Positions 1 through 5,336 are shown, counted from the stretch's first letter. The stretch is 5,531 nucleotides of DNA from Ruminococcus flavefaciens (GCA_902796705.1 CADBQF010000246.1:1-5531); one strand, 5' to 3'. Program-made: numbers and translations. Notes: generated by a model from the letters alone, not told the origin.

Positions 1-43
1 TCCCGTCAGGGGAAATTTCATGTTAAAAGTCTTTGGAAGGGGG

Positions 44-82
44 TGTGGGGGAGAACCTTTCCTCAGAAAGGTTTCCCCCACA
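44..82. repeat. Long imperfect intergenic hairpin, probable dispersed repeat
   Basis: The arms TGTGGGGG-A-(G)-AACCTTTC (44-61) and GAAAGGTTTCCCCCACA (66-82) are complementary over 17 bp with one bulged G at 53, closing a 4-base loop CTCA. The G-rich flank (about 25-43, including TTTGGAAGGGGG) looks like part of the same unit. No T-run follows the stem on either strand, so it is not a textbook intrinsic terminator, although a stem this strong lying past the 3' end of trpB could block RNA decay or readthrough. From general familiarity, G-rich elements of this sort with an AAAG...GTGTGGGGG...TTTCCCCCACA pattern recur between genes in Ruminococcus-like genomes. Only one copy is visible here, so the repeat label is inference. 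Confidence 0.55.
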
Positions 83-105
83 ATAAGCACGCACTCCATG
101 CAGAT

Positions 106-126
106 CCCGGACTGAATGCAGCCGGG
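106..126 (-). other. Short hairpin after trpB stop codon
   Basis: CCCGG (106-110) pairs with CCGGG (122-126), and CTG (112-114) with CAG (119-121), leaving a bulged A at 111 and a 4-base loop. It begins 9 bases past the TGA of the minus-strand trpB gene, where a transcription terminator would be expected. However, the minus strand reads ATCTGC after the stem, with no U-tract, so intrinsic termination is not well supported. It may be a 3'-end stabilising structure working with the larger hairpin at 44-82. Confidence 0.25.
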
Positions 127-134
127 GGAGACGG

Positions 135-1508
135 TCAGTTTATTTTGGGGAGTTTAGCGAGGGAGGCGGCTATTTCGTCGTCTGTGGGGATATAGTCGCT
201 CATTCTGCCGTCGTTGAATGCGGCGTAGGCGTACATATCGAAGTAGCCTGTACCTGTGAGGCCGAAGAGGATAGTTTTCTCCTCGCCTGTTTCCTTGCAC
301 TTGAGAGCCTCGTCGATAGCGGCTTTGATAGCGTGGCTGCTTTCGGGAGCGGGGAGGATACCCTCGACTCTTGCGAACTGCTGTGCTGCCTCGAAAACGG
401 AAGTCTGCTCGACAGATCTTGCTTCCATAAGTCCCTGATCGTAAAGCTCGGAGAGAATTGCACTCATGCCGTGATAGCGGAGTCCGCCTGCGTGGTTGGG
501 AGAGGGCATGAATCCGCTGCCGAGTGTGTACATTTTCTGGAGCGGGCATACTTTACCTGTATCGCAGTAGTCGTAAGCGTAAACGCCTCTTGTAAGGCTG
601 GGGCATGATGCCGGTTCAACTGCGATGAAGCGGTAATCCTTTTCGCCACGGAGCTTTTCGCCCATGAAAGGAGAGATAAGTCCGCCGAGGTTAGAGCCGC
701 CGCCTGCACAGCCGATGATTATATCGGGAGTGATGCCGTATTTATCCATAGCGATCTTGGATTCCATACCGATGACGGACTGGTGGAGAAGTACCTGAGA
801 GAGAACGCTTCCGAGAACGTAGCGGTAGCCCTCACGGGTAGTAGCGGCTTCAACGGCTTCTGAGATAGCACAGCCGAGGCTTCCGTTAGTATCGGGGAAT
901 TCAGCGAGTATCTTTCTGCCGACTTCTGTTGTATCTGACGGTGAGGGAGTGATGCTTGCACCGTAAGTTCTCATGACTTCACGGCGGAAAGGCTTCTGCT
1001 CGTATGAGACTTTTACCATATATACATTGCAGTCAAGGTCGAAGTAAGAGCAGGCCATAGAAAGGGCAGTACCCCACTGACCGGCACCTGTTTCGGTAGT
1101 AACGCCTTTGAGTCCCTGCTTTTTAGCGTAATAAGCCTGAGCGATAGCGGAGTTGAGCTTGTGGCTTCCGCTGGTGTTGTTTCCCTCGAATTTGTAGTAG
1201 ATCTTAGCCGGAGTGCCGAGCTTCTTTTCGAGGCAGTAGGCTCTTACGAGCGGAGAGGGACGGTACATCTTGTAGAAATCGAGTATCTCCTGCGGAATAT
1301 CGATATATCTGTCAGTGTCGTTGAGTTCCTGCTTTACAAGCTCGTCGCAGAAAACGTGGCTGAGCTGTTCGGCGGTACAGGGCTTTCCTGTAGCAGGATC
1401 GAGGAGGGGAGCGGGTTTCTTTTTCATATCGGCACGAACGTTGTACCACTGTTTAGGCATCTCGTTTTCTTCGAGGTAAATTTTATATGGGATCTTTTCG
1501 TTTGACAT
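135..1508 (-). CDS. trpB: Tryptophan synthase beta chain, TrpB2 type
   Basis: A 457-residue PLP enzyme that condenses indole with L-serine (or, proposed for some TrpB2, a phosphorylated serine) to give L-tryptophan in the cytoplasm. The length and the long N-terminal extension before the RPSPL motif (residue 83 on) fit the TrpB2 subfamily (COG1350/TIGR01415) rather than the roughly 400-residue TrpB1. Visible landmarks are GSHKLNSA with the PLP lysine at K117, ETGAGQWG (139-146) with catalytic glutamate E139, the PLP-phosphate loop CAGGGSN (267-273), AGGLRYHG (340-347), EGILPAPESSHA (382-393) and a C-terminal LTGTGYFD (417-424) where TrpB1 has a SGRGD-like motif. The ATG at 1508 is chosen because AGGAGA (1521-1516) lies 7 bases upstream; the open frame runs 48 codons further, but that stretch is the T-box leader. 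No trpA or other trp gene is adjacent, so it stands alone as an indole-salvage or partner-independent beta chain under its own T-box. Confidence 0.95.
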   Translation of the reverse strand: MSNEKIPYKIYLEENEMPKQWYNVRADMKKKPAPLLDPATGKPCTAEQLSHVFCDELVKQELNDTDRYIDIPQEILDFYKMYRPSPLVRAYCLEKKLGTPAKIYYKFEGNNTSGSHKLNSAIAQAYYAKKQGLKGVTTETGAGQWGTALSMACSYFDLDCNVYMVKVSYEQKPFRREVMRTYGASITPSPSDTTEVGRKILAEFPDTNGSLGCAISEAVEAATTREGYRYVLGSVLSQVLLHQSVIGMESKIAMDKYGITPDIIIGCAGGGSNLGGLISPFMGEKLRGEKDYRFIAVEPASCPSLTRGVYAYDYCDTGKVCPLQKMYTLGSGFMPSPNHAGGLRYHGMSAILSELYDQGLMEARSVEQTSVFEAAQQFARVEGILPAPESSHAIKAAIDEALKCKETGEEKTILFGLTGTGYFDMYAYAAFNDGRMSDYIPTDDEIAASLAKLPKIN

Positions 1509-1515
1509 GGTGCAT

Positions 1516-1521
1516 TCTCCT
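1516..1521 (-). promoter_or_regulatory. Ribosome binding site deciding the trpB start
   Basis: AGGAGA on the minus strand, separated by 7 bases from the ATG at 1508. This fixes the start downstream of the attenuator terminator and excludes the in-frame ATG at 1652, which sits inside the T-box structure. Confidence 0.85.
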
Positions 1522-1558
1522 TTTGATGTAAAATGATCTCGGTTTGATGCCGGAACGC

Positions 1559-1602
1559 AAAAAGCTCCTGTTCCGACATAATATCTATGCCGGGACAGGA
1601 GC
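1559..1602 (-). terminator. Attenuator terminator of the trpB T-box
   Basis: The minus-strand arms GCTCCTGTCCCGGCAT (1602-1587) and ATGTCGGAACAGGAGC (1579-1564) pair over 16 positions with one C-A mismatch and one G-U pair, around a 7-base loop. Five U residues follow (1563-1559). This is the regulated intrinsic terminator between the T-box and trpB, about 50 bases before the start codon. Confidence 0.93.
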
Positions 1603-1615
1603 GATAGATCACTTC

Positions 1616-1629
1616 TGCGGTGCCACCCT
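1616..1629 (-). promoter_or_regulatory. T-box consensus (antiterminator 5' arm)
   Basis: Minus-strand AGGGTGGCACCGCA matches the family consensus AGGGTGGNACCGCG except at the final base. It forms the antiterminator bulge that pairs with the NCCA end of uncharged tRNA. Downstream CUCCUG of the terminator 5' arm (1601-1596) can pair with the CAGGG flank, giving the expected mutually exclusive structure. Confidence 0.95.
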
Positions 1630-1751
1630 GCTTGACGCAAAAAAGCGTCCACTCATGCGTACACACATACGCCTTTCCTTTAACGCAGGAACACACGTCT
1701 TGCCTACACAGACGCATCTCACGACGCATCGTTCGGTTCGCCCTCGGAAGT

Positions 1752-1754
1752 CCA
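1752..1754 (-). promoter_or_regulatory. T-box specifier codon UGG (Trp)
   Basis: On the minus strand UGG follows GAA and precedes A, just 5' of the closing strand ACUUC of the basal Stem I helix. This is where T-box specifiers sit, and it predicts pairing with anticodon CCA of tRNA-Trp, matching the trpB product. Confidence 0.88.
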
Positions 1755-1851
1755 TTCACATACTGCAAGGTATACCGGCTCACACCGACCGCCGGTTCTC
1801 TGTGATACCTGAACAGGAGCTACTTACACTTCGTCCACGGTTTATGAGTAA

Positions 1852-1880
1852 AGATTATCATAAAAATTGGATATTGTCAA
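1852..1880 (-). promoter_or_regulatory. Promoter of the trpB T-box transcript
   Basis: Minus-strand TTGACA (1880-1875) is a perfect -35 box. Seventeen bases further is TAATCT (1857-1852), a weak -10. The overlapping GATAAT (1859-1854) fits the -10 consensus better but leaves only 15 bases of spacing. Either choice starts RNA near A1845, just 5' of Stem I, which supports the assignment. Confidence 0.75.
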
Positions 1881-2034
1881 GTGCCTTTTTTATGTTTTTA
1901 TATTACGCACAAAAAATACATATGTTTTTTGTCGAATATTACAGTATATCTGCAATGATACCGGTTCTGACTTTTAACAATAATATGTTATAAAAGACAG
2001 GTATATACCGGACGCAACTTTTTTTCTGCGTGCC
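1881..2034. other. AT-rich gap between XRE gene and trpB promoter
   Basis: No coding sequence or RNA family is recognised. On the minus strand, downstream of the XRE gene, there is a weak hairpin (GG-c-ACGCA...TGCGTCC, about 2034-2011) with an A-rich loop. The short palindrome GGTATATACC (2001-2010) lies nearby. Neither is followed by a proper U-tract, so I cannot name a convincing terminator for the XRE gene, and some readthrough into the T-box region is possible. Confidence 0.4.
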
Positions 2035-2063
2035 TTGCTATTTTTTTAATTATATGCTATAAT
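2035..2063 (+). promoter_or_regulatory. Plus-strand extended -10 promoter, antisense to the XRE gene
   Basis: TTGCTA (2035-2040, 4 of 6 to TTGACA), a 17-base spacer, then TATAAT (2058-2063, perfect) preceded by TG one base upstream (2055-2056), the extended -10 signature. The predicted start is near A2069, 6-8 bases before the XRE stop codon, so RNA would run antisense through that gene. No plausible plus-strand gene follows before 3001. The sequence match is strong, but the setting is AT-rich and activity is unproven. Confidence 0.5.
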
Positions 2064-2074
2064 GATAGATGTGC

Positions 2075-2788
2075 TTAATCGTCGCTGCGGTATTTTGCAC
2101 GGGTGCGTGCGATGCTCTCCTCGCTCCGCTTGATGAGATTGAGCAGCGATGAGGAATACTGTGCATAATCCTTTTGCAGAGTAGTTGTCGTGATATACAG
2201 CGTATCAAAATTGTCAACACAGTCATTTCCGTCAAGGGCTATACCGCTCGATGCGGCTTTGATATTGGCTTCGCTCATGGATACTATGGCATTTGCACTG
2301 TCGATTGCTATGACTTTGGGTATGCGGAAAAGCTTCTGGTCATTGTGCGGATTTGCGTTGTATACTATTCGGAAAAGCTTGTATACCGACAGCATGAGGT
2401 ATGAAGATACTTCCTTTATGAGTGTTATGCTGTTTGCCTTCTGAGCAAGACTGAACAGCAGACTGATAGAGTTATTGACTATTCTCCTGTTGAAATTGAT
2501 TATCTCCGGAGAGGGCATCTTGAGCTTGTTGTTTCCGTCATCATCGGGAATATCTTCGATAGAAATTGTTTTTCCCTCCGGTTCAGGAGTTCTGCCGAGA
2601 AGATAATCGCATGATACATTGTAGTAGTCAGCGATCTTTACGAGAAAGTTCAGACCGCATTCACGTATGCCTTTTTCGTAATGTGAGAGGAGTGCCTGAG
2701 ATATGCCGAGGTCGGTAGCAGCCTGCTTCTGGCTGATATGGCGTTCTTTTCTCTGTAAGGTGATTATCCTTGCGAAATCCGAGTTCAT
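2075..2788 (-). CDS. XRE-family helix-turn-helix transcriptional regulator
   Basis: A 237-residue cytoplasmic DNA-binding protein. Residues 8-65 form a Cro/C1-type HTH: ISQKQAATDLGIS (18-30), then QALLSHYEKGIRE (31-43) containing the recognition helix, and the typical closing LVKIADYYNVSCDYLLGR (49-66). A charged linker (about 67-95, with DIPDDDGNNK) leads to a mostly helical C-terminal region (about 95-235) in which I recognise no named domain; it may dimerise or sense a ligand. It lacks the C-terminal peptidase motifs of LexA-like and ImmR-partner systems. The start at ATG 2788 is chosen over the upstream ATG at 2830 because AGGAGG lies 8 bases before it, and because the upstream codons overlap the -10 box. 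It is divergent from the histidine-phosphatase cluster. A palindrome inside its own promoter suggests autorepression. The target is unknown. Confidence 0.88.
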   Translation of the reverse strand: MNSDFARIITLQRKERHISQKQAATDLGISQALLSHYEKGIRECGLNFLVKIADYYNVSCDYLLGRTPEPEGKTISIEDIPDDDGNNKLKMPSPEIINFNRRIVNNSISLLFSLAQKANSITLIKEVSSYLMLSVYKLFRIVYNANPHNDQKLFRIPKVIAIDSANAIVSMSEANIKAASSGIALDGNDCVDNFDTLYITTTTLQKDYAQYSSSLLNLIKRSEESIARTRAKYRSDD

Positions 2789-2796
2789 TGTCGTTT

Positions 2797-2802
2797 CCTC
2801 CT
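2797..2802 (-). promoter_or_regulatory. Ribosome binding site deciding the XRE start
   Basis: Minus-strand AGGAGG with 8 bases to the ATG at 2788. It argues against the in-frame upstream ATG at 2830, which lies between the -35 and -10 boxes and so upstream of the predicted transcript. Confidence 0.85.
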
Positions 2803-2818
2803 GAGTTATATTAATACT

Positions 2819-2847
2819 ATTATAATACAAAATGTATAATATGTAAA
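2819..2847 (-). promoter_or_regulatory. Promoter of the XRE regulator
   Basis: Minus-strand TTTACA (2847-2842, 5 of 6), a 17-base spacer and TATAAT (2824-2819, perfect). Transcription should start around 2812, giving a leader of about 24 bases with the AGGAGG site inside it. This is among the strongest promoter-like signals in the window. Confidence 0.8.
2821..2841. promoter_or_regulatory. Candidate operator: 21-bp imperfect palindrome
   Basis: On the plus strand the arms TATAATACA (2821-2829) and TGTATAATA (2833-2841) are inverted repeats with 8 of 9 positions matching around an AAA centre. The element fills the spacer and part of the -10 box of the XRE promoter, exactly where a repressor would block RNA polymerase. 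XRE proteins usually bind such dyads as dimers, so autorepression is the natural inference. AT-rich sequence makes chance dyads more likely. Confidence 0.5.
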
Positions 2848-2989
2848 GAGGGAGAAATATGAAATAATTTATTGCATTTTGGTATATTTTTTGTAAGATT
2901 TACTAAGAGTTAAAAAAATCACCCTGTTTTTTGTGCATTTCATACAGCAATTCTGCACTTTGACAGCGTGATATATATATCTTCCGGAA
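2848..2989 (+). other. Divergent intergenic region before the histidine-phosphatase gene
   Basis: A promoter for the plus-strand cluster should lie here, but none is clear. TTGCAT (2872-2877) with TAAGAT (2894-2899) at 16 bases is a poor match. TTGACA at 2960-2965 is a perfect -35 box but has no -10 at the right distance; the TA-rich run at 2971-2980 is too close. GTGCA (2933-2937) and TGCAC (2954-2958) could form a weak stem. No riboswitch was recognised. Confidence 0.3.
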
Positions 2990-3000
2990 AGAAGGTCAAT

Positions 3001-3642
3001 ATGAAAGGTTACAGAATAAGCGTGCTGAGACACGGCATGACCGATGCCAACGAGAAAGGCATCTACATCGGAAAGACCGATGTGCCGCTCTCCGATAAGG
3101 GTGCTGCCGAGCTTGCTGCCAAAACTGACGAGTTCATGTATCCGTCAGTTCACAGAGTCTATTCATCGCCGCTCAGACGATGTACCGAGACTGCTGACAT
3201 ACTCTTCCCCTATAACGAGCTGAAGACCGTTGATGATCTGCGTGAGCTTGACCTCGGTGAGTTCGAGAACAAGTCCGTCGATCAGCTCATCAACAGGCAG
3301 GATTACAAGGACTGGATCAAAGGCGGCAAGGGGACTCGTCCCCCCGGAGGCGAAAGCCTTGAGGAGATGACGGCACGCACCTACAAGGCTCTCCATTACG
3401 TCATAACCGATATGATGAACGACGGCATCACGCATTGTGCGATGATAACTCATGCCGGCATCATATCGAATATGCTCTCATGCTTTGGTCTGCCTAAATA
3501 TGATCCTAAGTCTCTCGTCACACAGCCGGGAGAGGGATTTGACATAATCGTGACAGCTCAGATGTGGCTCAATTCACAGGCGTTCGAGATACTCGGCTAC
3601 TGCCCGTATGAACGCTATGAGGAAGACGACGAAGATATCTGA
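3001..3642 (+). CDS. Histidine phosphatase / phosphoglycerate mutase family protein
   Basis: A 213-residue cytoplasmic enzyme of histidine phosphatase branch 1, which moves a phosphoryl group through a phospho-histidine. The catalytic core is present: the LRHGMTDAN motif with nucleophile H11 and R10 (residues 9-17), YSSPLRRCTETA (54-65) with R60, the acid region LRELDLGEFEN (80-90) with E82, PPGGES (114-119), and the second histidine in ITHAG (H151). The size and PGGES motif resemble alpha-ribazole phosphatase (CobC) and small cofactor-dependent mutase-like phosphatases. With no cobalamin genes nearby the substrate cannot be assigned. The ATG at 3001 is chosen over a GTG at 2968 because AGAAGG (2990-2995) lies 5 bases before it and the RHG motif then sits near the N-terminus as is usual. 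The tail is acidic (EEDDEDI). It is first in the plus-strand cluster, 68 bases before the next gene. Confidence 0.9.
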   Translation: MKGYRISVLRHGMTDANEKGIYIGKTDVPLSDKGAAELAAKTDEFMYPSVHRVYSSPLRRCTETADILFPYNELKTVDDLRELDLGEFENKSVDQLINRQDYKDWIKGGKGTRPPGGESLEEMTARTYKALHYVITDMMNDGITHCAMITHAGIISNMLSCFGLPKYDPKSLVTQPGEGFDIIVTAQMWLNSQAFEILGYCPYERYEEDDEDI

Positions 3643-3698
3643 CAAAGACCGCCCGTGAATATTTTCCTGCGATATGCAGATAATACCTTCATAGCATT

Positions 3699-3704
3699 GG
3701 AGGG
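3699..3704 (+). promoter_or_regulatory. Ribosome binding site supporting a TTG start
   Basis: GGAGGG lies 6 bases before TTG at 3711. No ATG or GTG lies in frame near it, so this site is the main reason to accept the rare start codon. Confidence 0.75.
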
Positions 3705-3710
3705 ATAGAT

Positions 3711-4586
3711 TTGAGATCAAGGGAACTGATAGGGTATTCAAGGAGACTTCTCAAAGGCAGACGCACAGGGACGACGGCGGTTTGTCTGCTCCCGGCGGCT
3801 GCGGAGATATGTTTCCGTTCGGCAGAGGCAGCGGTATACTGCCTGCTGATATATTTCGGTGAAGTAAGACCGGCAGAGCTTTTCAGCGGACGCAATATCG
3901 TGCAGATATCGGTATGTGCAGCGTGTGCGGTGCTTCGTTTCACGGCAGTCTCTCCGCTGAGATATGCCGCTGCATACAGGCTCTCGGAGCTGACGAGGGA
4001 GGACGTGGGGAGATACACGCCCCTCTCACGGATACTGATGAACAGGCGTGATATCTGCCGGAGCTATGCGGCTTCGTTCTGGATAAGGACGGTCAGCTTT
4101 GCGGCGATGATACCTGCTGTGCTGTCGGGAATGCTCGCTTATGATATGCTTATGAAAGGCGGCGGCACGGAGAGGTTCTTCATGACGCTCAACAGCATCG
4201 CACTGACGGCGGCTTTTCTGCTCTTGTGGATATATGTAAGGCTGACGCTTGCGGCTGTTCCGTTCATCATGGCAAGGATACCGGGGATAGGTGCGGCAGG
4301 TGCGGTGATATACTCGTTCAGGCTGATGCACGGAAGAAAGAATATGCTCCCGGTGCTTGCGGCAGTCTATGCTGTCCCGGCACTGACGGCAGTGCTTCTC
4401 CCGGCTGCTGTCACGGAGATGATGACTGCCTTTTCGCTGAGTTTATCCATATACCAGAAAGAAGATGAGTACGCTGGAAGAAATGAATATCACCGTAGAT
4501 ACGGAAGCTCCCGTCACGCTGCAAAACTTCCTTACCGGAAGAAAAGGCGTTTCACGGCGGCTGCTGACGAAACTGAAACGGCTTGA
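3711..4586 (+). CDS. Multi-spanning integral membrane protein, function unknown
   Basis: A 291-residue protein with roughly five to six hydrophobic segments: about residues 21-50, 63-89, 121-147, 156-188 and 211-245, the long fourth one possibly being two helices. The N-terminus (RSRELIGYSRRLLKGRRTG) is basic and probably cytoplasmic. The segment around PFIMARIPGIGAAGAVIYS followed by FRLMHGRKNMLPVL faintly resembles DUF975-like clostridial membrane proteins, in which a proline-containing helix end is followed by S-x-x-x-M-x-G-x-K; this is a weak resemblance, not an assignment. Translation starts at TTG 3711 with GGAGGG 6 bases upstream. The last 41 residues (about 251-291: RNEYHRRYGSSRHAAK, then a KKRR-rich stretch) overlap the next gene by 122 bases in another frame and look unlike a membrane domain, so the C-terminus may be a genuine tail or the product of a frameshift near 4430-4465. 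Confidence 0.7.
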   Translation: MRSRELIGYSRRLLKGRRTGTTAVCLLPAAAEICFRSAEAAVYCLLIYFGEVRPAELFSGRNIVQISVCAACAVLRFTAVSPLRYAAAYRLSELTREDVGRYTPLSRILMNRRDICRSYAASFWIRTVSFAAMIPAVLSGMLAYDMLMKGGGTERFFMTLNSIALTAAFLLLWIYVRLTLAAVPFIMARIPGIGAAGAVIYSFRLMHGRKNMLPVLAAVYAVPALTAVLLPAAVTEMMTAFSLSLSIYQKEDEYAGRNEYHRRYGSSRHAAKLPYRKKRRFTAAADETETA

Positions 4587-5322
4587 AGGCGGCATCACCC
4601 GGCGTGGCGAAGTCGTCAGGAGCATCGATACGGTATATCCCGGTGATGTGATAGTCCTCCGGTTCGAGGACAGCAGTTTCCTTGAACCGAACGGAAAGTT
4701 CTCCGTCGGGACGGCTTATGAGGACGAGAATATCATCATCTTCGACAAGCCGGGAGGAATGCCGGTGCATCCTTCGATAAAACATCAGGGCGATACGCTG
4801 GGGAATTATTTTGCCTACCGTTTTCCGGGGCTGACGTTCCGGCCGGTGAACCGCCTTGACAGGGATACTTCGGGACTTTGTCTCGCTGCAAAGAATGCCC
4901 ATGCAGCCAATCTCATGCAGTACGGCTGCCGGAAGGTCTACTACGCTGCCGTTCACGGCATAACGGACGAAAAGGGGACGATATCTGCTCCTATCGCCCG
5001 TCAGCAGGAATCGATAATCCTCCGATGCGTCAGAGAGGACGGTCAGCCGGCTGTGACTCACTATGAACGCATCGGCTGCGGTACTAAATATTCTCTGTTG
5101 AGGATAAACCTCGAAACGGGACGGACTCATCAGATACGTGTGCATTTTTCGCATATCGGTCATCCGCTCGCAGGTGACGATATGTACGGAGGTCTGCGTG
5201 ATGACATCGGCAGACAGGCTCTCCACTGCGGAGAGATGATATTTACTGAACCTTTCTCCGGCCGGGAGATCACTGTAAGATCAGAACTCCCGGAGGAGAT
5301 AAGCAAACTGATATTACTATAA
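4465..5322 (+). CDS. RluA-family RNA pseudouridine synthase
   Basis: A 285-residue enzyme converting specific uridines in rRNA or tRNA to pseudouridine. An S4-like RNA-binding domain lies at about residues 17-66 (LQNFLTGRKGVSRRLLTKLK... to PGDVIVLRF). The catalytic domain follows: the conserved opening IIFDKPGGMPVHPS (91-104), the active-site motif NRLDRDTSG (129-137) with catalytic Asp132, ETGRTHQIRVH (217-227), HPLAGDDMYGG (233-243) and QALHC (251-255). HRLD is more usual; here the first residue is N. The length is typical of RluD/RluA-type proteins, and the target site cannot be read from sequence. The start at ATG 4465 has only a weak AGAAAG (4456-4461) upstream; ATG 4483 (residue 7) is a possible alternative. 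Both lie inside the preceding gene, which suggests translational coupling. The stop is 14 bases before luxS. Confidence 0.93.
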   Translation: MSTLEEMNITVDTEAPVTLQNFLTGRKGVSRRLLTKLKRLEGGITRRGEVVRSIDTVYPGDVIVLRFEDSSFLEPNGKFSVGTAYEDENIIIFDKPGGMPVHPSIKHQGDTLGNYFAYRFPGLTFRPVNRLDRDTSGLCLAAKNAHAANLMQYGCRKVYYAAVHGITDEKGTISAPIARQQESIILRCVREDGQPAVTHYERIGCGTKYSLLRINLETGRTHQIRVHFSHIGHPLAGDDMYGGLRDDIGRQALHCGEMIFTEPFSGREITVRSELPEEISKLILL

Positions 5323-5328
5323 AGGAGA
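5323..5328 (+). promoter_or_regulatory. Ribosome binding site of luxS
   Basis: AGGAGA lies directly after the preceding gene's TAA and 8 bases before ATG 5337. The short gap leaves no room for a separate promoter outside the upstream coding sequence, so luxS is probably cotranscribed with the pseudouridine synthase. Confidence 0.85.
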
Positions 5329-5336
5329 TATTTATT

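Larger units (their letters stand above)
1559..1845 (-). promoter_or_regulatory. tRNA-Trp T-box riboswitch leader of trpB
   Basis: A complete T-box leader in front of trpB. Stem I begins with GAAGU (1832-1828) pairing with ACUUC (1751-1747). Between these lie an AGUA loop-E-like element on the 5' side, the AGAGAA segment, and the apical arm CCGGC...GCCGG with GGUCGGUGUGAG. The specifier loop reads GUGAA-UGG-A, so the specifier codon is UGG (1754-1752), tryptophan. The conserved T-box AGGGTGGCACCGCA occupies 1629-1616. Its UGGC (1625-1622) would pair with the tRNA acceptor end; the variable base C matches discriminator G73, the base found in bacterial tRNA-Trp. A terminator follows at 1602-1559. 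Known mechanism: charged tRNA leaves the terminator formed, while uncharged tRNA-Trp stabilises the antiterminator and allows trpB transcription. The start of the RNA near 1845 is inferred from the promoter. Confidence 0.95.

Noticed and set aside
106..126. Hairpin after trpB as an intrinsic terminator
   Set aside because: The stem is short and bulged and no U-tract follows on the minus strand; kept only as a low-confidence structure.
154..549. Minus-strand 131-codon open frame within trpB
   Set aside because: Arginine/proline-rich shadow translation of the confirmed trpB gene in another frame.
1509..1652. In-frame 48-codon N-terminal extension of the trpB reading frame starting at ATG 1652
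   Set aside because: The stretch is the T-box antiterminator and terminator; a strong AGGAGA site selects ATG 1508, and the extension has no TrpB2 character.
1544..1993. Plus-strand open frame of 149 codons over the trpB leader
   Set aside because: It is the antisense of the structured T-box RNA, has no ribosome binding site, and its translation resembles no protein family.
2859..2867. Mini reading frame ATG-AAA-TAA with a GGGAG site in front
   Set aside because: Two codons only in AT-rich sequence, with nothing to indicate a leader peptide for the downstream gene.
2968..3000. GTG 2968 as start of the histidine phosphatase
   Set aside because: No ribosome binding site precedes it, while ATG 3001 has AGAAGG at 5 bases and gives the normal position for the RHG motif.
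4226..4468. Plus-strand 80-codon open frame inside the membrane-protein gene
   Set aside because: As a separate gene it is a shadow frame; only its terminal TGA is of interest because of the ATGA junction with the pseudouridine synthase start.
4552..5226. Minus-strand 224-codon open frame opposite the pseudouridine synthase
   Set aside because: Long but lies antisense to a gene with clear catalytic motifs; no family features or ribosome binding site seen.
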